DNA of 64,000 bases from Arachis hypogaea. Lineage: Eukaryota > Streptophyta > Magnoliopsida > Fabales > Fabaceae. Positions 32,174 to 41,644 of this stretch are shown piece after piece. The stretch's first letter is position 1. Each line of letters begins with the position of its first letter. The stretch is from positions 77,570,445-77,634,444 of the forward strand of contig NC_092051.1 in NCBI RefSeq assembly GCF_003086295.3, given 5' to 3'. The notes beneath the pieces were generated by a model. That model worked only from the letters and a program-made list of their open reading frames with translations, was not told the origin of the DNA and did no database searches. A program made the translations under genes and the position numbers.

Positions 32174-34474
32174 TGATGCCAGGGCATTTTGGCCAGTTTC
32201 ACTGACCCTTTCTTTATGGTTTTAAGGTAGTTTCATGCATTTTCTTAGGAAATAAGCAAGTTTTGGGTAAATAATCACTTACATCTTGATTCAAGCAAAC
32301 ATTGTGAATTTTACATGATTTCATAAGAATTATGCATAAATTAAAGGACAAATTGAATGATGCATGTCTCATAACTTGGATTAAAGCTTTGATGCACTTT
32401 ATTGCTTGATTTCAGGATAAAGGAAGCAAGGAAGAACCATGTTAGTAGCCACGTTAGTCTAGCTAACGTGACCACTAACGTGGAATGAAGGCTAGCTTGC
32501 AACGTTAATGAGAAAAGTGATTGCCAATAACGCCTTCGTAAGCCATCATAGCCCACGTCAGTTGCCACGTTAACTATGTTAACGTGGAAGCTAATGTGGA
32601 AGAGAAGTAGAACTCCAATGTTAGTGGTAAAAGTAAGTGCCACTAATGTTCTAAAAGGGGCAATTGGCCACGTTAAGAGCCACGTTAACTTAGTTAACAT
32701 GAGCTCTAACGTGGAAGAAGAAGATGATGCCAACGTTAGTGATACTCACCTTTGTCACTAACGTTGGACTAAGCCCATATTGGCTACGTTAAAAGCCACG
32801 TTAACCTAGTTAACGTGGACTCTAACGTGGAGGGAGCAAGAATCACCAACGTTAGTGACACTCACCTTTGTCACTAACGTTGGATTGAGCCACTATGAGC
32901 CACGTTAGTTGCCACGTTAATTACATTAACGTGGAAGCTAACGTGGAGAAGAGGGATGATGAGCCAACGTTAGTGACACTCACCTTTGTCACTAACATTG
33001 GAGATGGCTATCAATACCATGTTAGAAGCCATGTTAACCTAGTTAACGTGAACTCTAACGTGGGAAGTAGGGGCGTTCTGAAGCGTTAATGACAAAGGTA
33101 AGTGTCACTAACGCTCTCGAAGATTTGGCAAGCCTACGTTAAAGGCCACGTTAACTATTCTAACGTGAACCCTAACATAGGGAGAAAAGGGTACTCTCAA
33201 CGTTATTGAAAAAGGTAAACCCCAGTAACGTTTACGAAGGGCCAAGGGTCAACGTTAGTGGTCACGTTAGTGCCACTAACGTTAAAGTTAACGTGGACCA
33301 CTTTGGGTTAGGAACGTTAGTGAAAAAGGTGATTGTCACTAACATTCCCAACCCCACATTTTCACTTAACGTTAACACCACTAACGCCCTAAGCTAAAGT
33401 CCCTGCCTACTTCACACTTTCTCTGCAAGTAAAGTTGAGCCCACTGAAGAAGATAACTACTTCAACTCAAGATCCAAAGGTCCATATCCAAGACTTGAAG
33501 AGCCAACTAGAAGATCAGAAGAATAGTATAAATAGGGAGGGCTTTGAACTAGAAAGGAGCTTTTGGGCATTATTAGAATTACTCTCTGTATTTTACTGCA
33601 CTTCAAGTTTAACTTTCAGAATGTACTCTCCATCTTTGCTTTCCATTCCCAGAGCTATGAACAACTAAACCCCTTTCATTAGGTTAGGGAGCTCTGTTGT
33701 AATTTGATGGATCAATAATAGTTTTCATTGTTCTTCTTCTTTCTTTTCTCTTGATTTTACTAGAAAGCTTTCAATCTTCATCCAATTGAGTAGTTATCTT
33801 GGAAAAGAAGATATTCATACTTGGATCTCTTCTGAACCTTGGAAAAGGGATGAAGAGATCATGCTAGAAATGTTATCTCATGTTGGACCAAATTGGGGTT
33901 TGGACGGATATGGTGACATATAATTCTCCTAATACTTTGATTTGGAAATACATGTGGTATAATCAGTGACCACACTTCATCTCTTCTCATGAGCAATTAG
34001 ACCAAGGAATTGGCTATTGATCTGATTTGAGAGATTGAACTACCAAGGAATTGGAATTCAATCACTTAAGATTGCCAAGGAGATCAATGAATGCATTGAT
34101 TGAGGAAGAGATGAAAATGAACTTGATTCCGAGAATGCAACATCTCCTAAGCCCAATGAAATCCCCATTTCTGATCTTACCCATTCTCTTTACTTTATGC
34201 CATTTACTTTCATGCTAAACTTCCCTTCCCCATTTAAGATTCTACAATTTACTTCCCGTCATTTATTTTCTGCTATTTACTTTCCCGCCATTTAATTTCC
34301 TATAATTCTCAACTCACTTTCTACTTAGCTCAACTAGAACTTTCTTCCAATTAAGGTTGCTTGACCAATCAATCCCTGTGGGATTCGACCTCACTCTACT
34401 GTGAGTTTTTACTTGATGACAATTCGGTATACTTGCCGAGGAAGATTTGTTAAGGGACAATTTTCCGTGCATCA
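32174..34474 (+). repeat. 5' LTR of element C (2301 bp)
   Basis: Starts TGATGCCAGGGCATTTTGG and ends TTTTCCGTGCATCA six bases before the PBS. Bases 32440-33390 consist largely of inverted repeats in two alternating types: CACGTTAACNNAGTTAACGTG near-palindromes, and AACGTTAGTGACACTCACCTTTGTCACTAACGTT-type hairpins with an 8-12 base loop. The rest of the R-U5 part carries GGTTAGGGAGCTCTG and a GGGATTCGACCTC block near the end. Short ORFs over the repeats are not genes. Confidence 0.85.
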
Positions 34475-34480
34475 AGTTTA

Positions 34481-34498
34481 TGGCGCCGTTGCCGGGGA
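34481..34498 (+). promoter_or_regulatory. Primer-binding site, tRNA-Asp type (element C)
   Basis: TGGCGCCGTTGCCGGGGA, six bases after the LTR end. Confidence 0.92.
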
Positions 34499-34758
34499 TT
34501 GATTTTGTATCAACAATGATTAAATTGGTGGATAACTAGATTGGGCATTTGTTTTTATTTTGTTTGATTTAAGTTCATTTGAGTAATTTACTTTCTGTTT
34601 AGCTATTTTCTTCCCTTTCCCTCTCCCATTTTCTTAGTTGTTTACAATTCAGTCACTAACCCACTAACTGTTTGATATATTGTATCACTCACGCTAACAG
34701 CATTTCTGTAGAAATTACTGTCTGCATCTATCTTTCTTGCTTTTGCCTTGTTGGTTGT

Positions 34759-37584
34759 ATGACAGGTAGAATAAGTGGGGCTTCAACTTCCTTTAATTCT
34801 GAACCTGAGAGTACCTTCTTTATATTAAGGAAGGAAGCAAGAGGAAAGAGAGTAGTTGGTGCTGAGAAAGAGGAAGAGTACTTTGAACCAAACATGGATG
34901 AGAACATGGAGAACCATCATGGAGAAGAAGCTCACAACCATGGCAGAGAAGGTCCAGTGCATCAGGCTGGACAAGAGAGAAGAGTTCTGGGTTCTTACAT
35001 CAATCCAAACCCAGGAAACTGTGGGAGTAGCATCCAAAGGCCAACCATACATGCCAACAACTTTGAACTAAAGCCACAGCTCATCACCCTTGTTCAGAAC
35101 AATTGTTCATTCGGAGGAAGTGTCCAAGAAGACCCCAATCAACATCTAACCACCTTCCTGAGGATATGCGATACTGTGAAGTCTAATGGTGTTCATCCTG
35201 ACAACTATAGACTACTTCTGTTTCCCTTCTCGCTCAAGGACAAAGCATCTAAATGGCTGGAATCCTTTCCAAAGGAGATTTTAGCAACCTGGGAAGACGT
35301 GGTGAACAAATTCTTGGCAAGATTTTATCCTCCTCAACGGATCAACAGGTTGAGAGCTGAGGTACAAACATTCAGGCAGCAGGATGGTGAGACTCTATAT
35401 GAAGCAAGGGAGAGGTTTAAGGACCTGACAAGAAGATGCCCGCCAGATATGTTCAATGAATGGGTGCAGTTGCACATTTTCTATGAAGGCCTTTCATATG
35501 AATCAAAGAAGGCAGTAGACCACTCATCCGGGGGATCTCTGAACAAGAAGAAGACCATTGAAGAAGTCATAGATGTCATTGAGACTGTAGCAGAGAATGA
35601 CTACTTCTATGCTTCTGAAAGAGGCAACACTAGAGGAGTGATGGAGCTGAACAATGTGGATGCACTGTTAGCTCAAAACAAGCTTATTACCAAGCAGTTG
35701 GCTGATCTTACCAAAAAGATGGAGAGGAATCAAGTGGCAGCAATCACCACCTCAGCAGCAGCTCAAGAAGGAGTGAATGAAGAAGCAGAGGGTGATCAGG
35801 AACAAGCCAACTACATTGAAAATTCACCTAGGCAGCACCATGACCCATATTCCAAAACATATAATCCCGGTTGGAGGAACCACCCAAACTTTGGGTAGGG
35901 AAACCAATAGGATCAAAGCCAAGATCAGAGACGCCACAACCCCAATAACAATGCAGCTCACTAACACTCCACACAGAGGTCTTATCAACACCCACCTAAC
36001 AACACCTCTTAGCATCCATACCAAAGTCAAAATGGCCCTTCTCATCCTTCCATTCTCGACTCACCATCATCTGAAGATAGACTCTCAAGGATTGAAACTC
36101 TGCTTGAAGGCATATGCAAAGAGATCCAAGATAACAAGGTGTTCAAGGAGGAGGTGCGAGCCAATATCAAGAACTAGGGAGACACCATCAAGAGACTGGA
36201 GTTTCAAGTGGGATACCTTTCTGAGAAAATCCCCAAACCTACTGATAGCTTCGCAAGTGACACAGAGAAAAATCTGAGAGGTGAAGCAAAGAAGGTCAGA
36301 TGGGAAGATTGCAAGATGGTTACTATAAGTGATAAGGAGATTGAGGAAGAGCCGAACAAACCATCAGAACAACCTGAAGATACATCAACAGGAAAGCAGG
36401 AAGAGAATCATCAAGAAACCACAACTACACAGAAGGAGCTGCTGAGACTCTATGCACCCTTTCCCCAATTACTCAATGGTGGTGTAGAGAAGAGAATATA
36501 CTCAAGGTTTTTTGACATATTTGCATCTCTCCATGTAAACATACCATTCATCAAGGCCCTCCAACAAATGTCCTCATACATTAAGTACATGAAGGAGCTG
36601 CTGACCAGGAAAAGCTCACTCAAGGGAGGACAAACCATAGTGATGAATAAGGAGTGCAGTGCTCTCATTCAACTAGAGCTGCCTACAAAAAGGAAGGACC
36701 CAGGGAGTTTTTACATCCCCTGTGCCATAGAAGAAACAATGTTTGATAAAGGAATCTGTGATCTGGGAGCAAGCATCAACTTAATGCCTTTATCCCTTAT
36801 GAAGAGGCTGCAAATCAATGAGCTGATGCCCACAGATGTAGTCATCAGGCTGGCGGACAAAACTAAAAAACAAGCAATAGGAGTGGCTGAAAACGTGCTG
36901 GTGAAGGTTGGGAACTACTTCCTTCCCACAGACTTTGTCATACTGGAAATGGAAGAAAGTCATCTTCACCCAATCATATTGGGAAGACCATTCTTAGCTA
37001 CAGCCTGAGTGCTCATAGATGTGGAGCGAGGAGAGCTAATACTGAGGATACATGACGAACAACTCACCTTCAATGTCTTCAAACCCTCAGAAGAAGCAAG
37101 TCAGGAAGGCAAGGAACTAAGGACAGAGCATGACAGAGCAATGGTGGGAGAAATAAGCATTGAGGCACAAGCTGTACACTCAGGAATTCCTTTGGGTGAT
37201 GAACAAAATAATCAGCAGCTGTCACAACTAAAGGAAACTCAAGTGGAGCCAAAACCACCAGAATCATATGGGACCAGCAACAAAATCCCCCTAGGAAAAG
37301 AGACCACAAAGAGCAGGATAACAGCAAAAGAAACAAAGAAGAAGATACCAAGGAGATGGAGGAACAAAAAGATCCCTATAGAAGATTTCTCTCCAGGGGA
37401 TAAAGTGATCTCAGCTTACTTCCTAGATATCCCACCTCATCTCCCCACCATCCCATCTCAGTTACCTAAGGTTTTCACCATCAACAAAGTTCTCTCCCTA
37501 GAACATGTAGAGATAATTGATGAAGCTAATGGATATAGGTTTACTGCAAGAGGGGAAGATTTAAAGTATTACCAACCACAATGA
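34759..37584 (+). pseudogene. gag-protease with integrase-tail-like C-terminus (element C)
   Basis: 942 codons in one frame from ATG 34759 (MTGRISGAST). Stops: TAG 35896, TAG 35908, TAA 35962, TAG 36010, TAG 36175 and TGA 37006. The Gag core (about residues 155-260) shows WLESFPKE, FLARFYPPQRINRLRAEV and TFRQQDGETLYEARERFKDL. A Gln/Asn-rich region with HNPNNN follows and no CCHC knuckle is seen. The aspartic protease lies around residue 667 (CDLGASINLMP, then ILGRPFLAT). The last 70 residues (FSPGDKVISAYF, FTINKVLSLEHVEI, NGYRFTARGEDLKYY) resemble the C-terminal tail of an Athila-type integrase. Reverse transcriptase, RNase H and the DDE core are missing between them. Element D repeats this arrangement. 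Confidence 0.75.
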
Positions 37585-38431
37585 CAAAGGTAGAACGTAA
37601 AGCTAGTGATGCTAAAAAAGCGCTTCATAGGAGGCAACCCATGTTTTACATGCTTTTAAAGTAGTTAATAAAGCAAGGTTCATGGATCGCAAATCAACTT
37701 TGACATATCCTTGAATAAATCCTTTTATGCAACATATAGTGAAGAACAAGTTTGGTGTTCAGGGCACACTAAGAGGACATGAATGCAACTCATAGCATGT
37801 CACTCTTAGCACCTTGAACAAATCATCTTACACCATATTGCCACAAACTAAGTTTGGTGTCGCCAACGTTGCATACATGGATATTCAGTTTTTTAGTTGG
37901 TTTGCACTCATGAACAGCACTTAGTAGTTAGAAACAAAAACTTTAAAAAGTAGTTATTCTCTTCTTTTTAAATTTTTCTGCCATTTTCCACAAGTTTTCT
38001 TTTAATCATATTTCTTTTATTTTGTAGGAGAATTGATGGGATAATTGAAGGGTTCGGCCACCACAAAAAGAGAAGACTATACACGTGTCTCCAGGGGGAT
38101 TGCATTGGAAATTGTTGCCATGCAACATTGGAAGGAGAACAAGCTTGGAAACTGAACCAACCCCATCATAAAGTTGATGATCCTTGTGCTCATCCCATGC
38201 AAAACCCCATCCGTCCATCACACAACCACCCCATCAATCCATACCTTTCATTTACTCATCATTTCCCTATATAAGTGATTCCTAGTCCGTGCTTCCCTTC
38301 ACATTCCAGCAACCACTTCTTCAAACTTCTCACTCTCGACGTACAATTCTCCAAGCTACACCCTATCCAAACCCAACCGAATTCCACCACTCATCACTAA
38401 CCTTAACACCTTCACTTTTCAAAAATCATTC
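37585..38431 (+). other. Intergenic region of element C with weak stem-loop and possible acceptor
   Basis: No gene is seen. ATAGGAGGCAACCCAT (37627-37642), just past the stop, is a degenerate form of the TTGGGAGGCAACCCAA hairpin, preceded by AAAAGCGCTTC. AAGTTTGGTGT occurs at 37750 and 37851. A pyrimidine tract TTTCTTTTATTTTGTAG at about 38012-38028 could be a splice acceptor; element D has TTTTATCCTGTAG at the same place. Bases 38260-38430 are C-rich 5' leader for ORF2. Confidence 0.55.
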
Positions 38432-39985
38432 TTGGCATCATCAAGCTCCAAGAGGCAAAAGAGAAAGGAACCGATTGAGAGCAGCCCTTTTGATGAAGGG
38501 AAATTCAAAACTGCATTCCATGAACGTGAATTTGAACGGATAAATCTCAAAAAGATATTGCCTGAGTTAACATTCCAGTTCAACAAAGACGAATGCCCAC
38601 AGATTCGAGAAAAGATCGAACAAAGGGGTTGGCAAAGGCTCACGAACCCAGAAGCAAAGATAAATGCAAACCTCATCAATGAATTCTATGCAAATGTGGT
38701 CAGAGAAAACAAAACCAAGGCCTCCACCTTCAAAAGTTATGTGAGAGGAACAGAGGTGGACTTCAGCCCCAATGCCATAACAAGGGTTCTTTAGCTGAAA
38801 TCACCACATTTTGATGAGCCTAGTTATCACGTGAGAATAAGTAATGGCCCCGACAATGATGAACTTGAAGAAATTGTGAATGATATGTGTGTTATAGGAT
38901 CTGACTAGGAAAGGTATTCAGATAGAAGACCTCGGTTCATCAGGAGAGGAGATCTCATCCCAGAAGCCAAGGGATGGTTTGAACTTGTGAGGAGATCTAT
39001 CCTCCCAGCTGCAAACAATTCTGAGGTCAACGTTACTCGAGCAACTATGGTACACTGCTTAGTAAAGGGTGGAGGCATCAATGTGAACGAAATTATAGCT
39101 GAGGAGATTCAAGAATCAGCCGAGAAGAATGATCCAGGTGCTAGACTTTGGTTCCCCAGCACCATCCTTAGGCTGTGTACGAAAGCCAAGGTAGTCTTCG
39201 AGGACAGCAATCCAACTTGGGTAAGCCCTGGAAGGATGGTTACACTCCAGCGTATAACGTATGTGACACCCGCCCAACAACAAAGAAGGCCTCAAATAGG
39301 GAGAAGAACACCACAAGAAGAACCTCACCAAGAAGAACCTCAACAGAAAGAATATCAGCAAGAAGAGTACTAGGATCCAACCAATATAAATCTGGGACAC
39401 ATTCAAGGAGCCATTGAAGACTTGGCAAGGAGATATATGAAACGGCAAGAGCAACAACTACACGTTCAATCCCAAAGGATGGATGGTCAAGAAGAACTCC
39501 TTTCTAATTGGATGAATCAACAAGGGGAGTGGCAGAAACAACAAATGGAACATTATTCCCAGCTCACTCAAGCCATCAATCAAGTGACTGAAAGGCAAGA
39601 GCGTCAAGATAAACGCCTTCAAGAACTCAACCAACGCCAGCTAGCTTAGACGAAGGCATTCATTGAGTTCAGTGTACTTAATGAAGGACGACAACTACAT
39701 AAGGAGGAGTTCAACATAAACACTCAAGCCAAGTTGAACTATATGTCTAGTCATATGCATAATCTACACTCTGCAATCCCTACGTATGATGAGGTCCAAA
39801 AAGATCTCACAGAACAAGAGGAAAGGAAGGTGAAACAGCAGAAGGAAATATTGAAAAAGAAGATTGAAGATGCTGGCTTCTGGAAGAAGTTGATTGGAAA
39901 AAGCAAGGGAAGTGGGAGTGCAAGCACTCAAGAAAAATACAAGGAGGACAAACAGGAGGGAGAGCATGAACAACCCCATGAGTAA
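38432..39985 (+). pseudogene. ORF2 of element C (putative plant transposon protein type)
   Basis: 518 codons in one frame with four TAG codons (38792, 38906, 39371, 39647). The first codon is TTG where element D has ATG (TTGGCATCATCAAGC against ATGGCATCATCAAGC), so even the start is lost. Landmarks: basic start (SSSSKRQKRKEP), ECPQIREKIEQRGWQRLT, LINEFYANVV, VRGTEVDFSPNAITRVL, KGWFELVRRSILPA, TRATMVHCLVKGG. The C-terminal half is Gln/Glu-rich and probably coiled coil (QQEEYQ, QEELLSNWMNQQGEWQKQQM). Element D encodes a diverged homologue of similar length. Function unknown. Confidence 0.65.
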
Positions 39986-40492
39986 AAGGTGGTGGAGTTC
40001 CCTCATTGTTCTATCTTTCTTTTTCAAGTCTTTTAAATAAGGAAAATCATGTATGAAATAGAACATGCTTCCATGGTAGTTTAGGAATTTCAATTCTGTC
40101 TTTAGTATTCTCCTTACTTAGGTCTATGCTTGCTGGTTCAAGTTGCCTGTTTTCATTTTCATCTTGCTTACTGTATGCTTGTCCTTTTAAGTCCAATAAA
40201 AAGAGATGTTATCAAAGACCAGAGTGATGTTCAAGTTGTAGAGCAGGTCCTTAAATTTATGGTGAAGTAATCACTTAGCTAAGTTGGTTCACCAACAAGG
40301 TGGGAAGGCAACTATCTGTCCTGAATCATATACTTGAAACACACCCCATGAGACTAGCTAAATAATAAGATCCTAATAAAAAAAAGGAAAAGAACAATAA
40401 GAGTTGAAAAAGAAAGAAAAGTTAATAAAGAATAAGGCTAGGCACCAAGGGCTTGAAACTTGAGGGATGTGTCTGTGGTGCTCTTGTACCAG
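39986..40492 (+). other. 3' internal region of element C, truncated
   Basis: No gene is seen. It matches the minus strand of 49700-50100 in element D. The expected remaining 650 bases with polypurine tract, and the 3' LTR, are missing after 40492. Confidence 0.6.
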
Positions 40493-41110
40493 GGCACGCG
40501 TTGTGCTTTATTTGCGTCGGGGAATCGACGCGTGTGTGCACGCCACGCGGACGCGTGGAGGGGAAGAAATGCGAGGCGACGCATAAGCGTCTCCCACGCG
40601 TACGCGTGGGTTGCAGGATAGCAATGGGACGCGTACAAGTCAGGCGACGTGCACGCATGGATAAGGTTGTGCCTTGGGCACAAAGTGGGTACAGAGCAGG
40701 CATAACTCTCTGGCTTTTGTATCAGAAGAAGTATGCAACAGAATCGAGGCGTACGTGTCTATCACGCTTACGCGTGGATTGCGAAATCGGCTAACGACGC
40801 GTACGCGTCACCTATGCTTACGCGTGGGTCGCCTGGCATAGTTTTGGCATAAAAGGGGCACAACCCTCTGGTTTTTATACCAGAGTGGCCAAAATTTGCA
40901 GCCGACGCGTACACGTCGCCCATGCTTACGCGTGGGTGTGCGAATTTGCAGAGGCACGCGTACGCGTCACATGCGCGTACGCGTGGGACTTGGTTGTGCC
41001 CCAGGCACAAAGTGGGCACACTAGAGGCACAACTTTCAGATTTTAGTACTATGGGCTGTGAAAATACGTCCACGCGTACGCGTGTAGCATGCTTGCGCGT
41101 GGATGCCCCC
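40493..41110. repeat. ACGCGT palindrome cluster of element J
   Basis: Contains many variants of ACGCGTACGCGT and ACGCGTGG spaced 15-60 bases apart. Spacers repeat the words GGGCACAACCCTCTGG and TGCCCCAGGCACAAAGTGGG. An inverted repeat CTCTGGT-TTTTAT-ACCAGAG lies at 40866-40885. ORFs of 68-126 codons on both strands follow the repeat and are not genes. Confidence 0.85.
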
Positions 41111-41394
41111 TTTTTTTTATACACATGAGGATGGCAATTATGGCACAAAATTGGTAGTAATGCATGCTAAGGGTCAAAAACATCAAAAATCTCACGTAAC
41201 TCTCAACCCTAAGCATTTCTTCAACATCACAATTCAATCAAACCAATATCAATGAACTCCTCATGAGCAATTTAAAACAAAATAAGCAAAATCAACCCTA
41301 CTATGAACAAACTCACAAACAAGCAATCATAAAATTCATGAATATTCAAAAGAGTTAGTAGCAAGAAACTATACACAAAGGTAGATCATACCAT
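41111..41394 (-). other. Spacer of element J between stem-loop and palindrome cluster
   Basis: AT-rich, no gene seen. Collinear with 29151-29436. Confidence 0.5.
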
Positions 41395-41412
41395 GGTGGG
41401 GTGTCTCCCACC
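41395..41412 (-). promoter_or_regulatory. Conserved stem-loop after integrase (GGTGGGAGACACCCCACC)
   Basis: The minus strand has GGTGGG-AGACAC-CCCACC in the context GTGCTAGGTGGG...CCACCATGG. It lies immediately downstream of the integrase C-terminus. It has the same stem and placement as 12234-12251 and 17297-17314. Confidence 0.6.
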
Positions 41413-41636
41413 TAGCACGTTTGTTTAACGTCCTTAAGTTGGACTGTCATGAGCTCAAATCTCCTCGCCTTCGGGTGCATCCTCAAGGAGGAATACCTCA
41501 ACCTCTTGTTGCTTTTCATCTTTTCTCCATGGTATAGCTTTAGACGATGACCATTAACTTTGAAGATGTTGGGGTTTGAAGGATGTCTTAGTTGGTAGAC
41601 TCCATATGGTTCCGCTTTCTCCACTCTATAAGGGCC
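41412..41636 (-). pseudogene. Integrase C-terminal tail (element J, distal half)
   Basis: Encodes VEKAEPYGVYQLRHP and FKVNGHRLKLYHGEKM, the SH3-like end of Athila-type integrases (GPF..V..V.PYG...L......F.VNG.RLK.Y). It continues directly from the proximal half at 43327 once the inserted transposon and its target duplication are ignored. Frameshifts follow KMKSN. The parallel with the C-termini of the gag-protease ORFs in elements C and D is the basis for calling those tails integrase-derived. Confidence 0.7.
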
Positions 41637-41644
41637 TTCCCACC

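Larger units (their letters stand above)
32174..40492 (+). mobile_element. Element C: non-autonomous gag-protease-ORF2 LTR retrotransposon
   Basis: Order: 5' LTR (32174-34474), PBS, gag-protease-integrase tail in one frame, weak stem-loop, ORF2, 3' region. The end is missing: at about 40492 the sequence leaves the path shared with element D (GTGGTGCTCTTGTACCA) and enters the palindrome cluster of an oppositely oriented element. No reverse transcriptase, RNase H or integrase core is present between protease and ORF2. It abuts element H with ...GAACAAT before the LTR TG; ACAAT would be the 5-bp target duplication, but the other side is lost. Confidence 0.82.

Noticed and set aside
32435..33390. 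CRISPR array, because of repeated similar words with spacers
   Set aside because: The repeats are imperfect palindromes of variable spacing inside an LTR, in a eukaryotic context with no cas genes.
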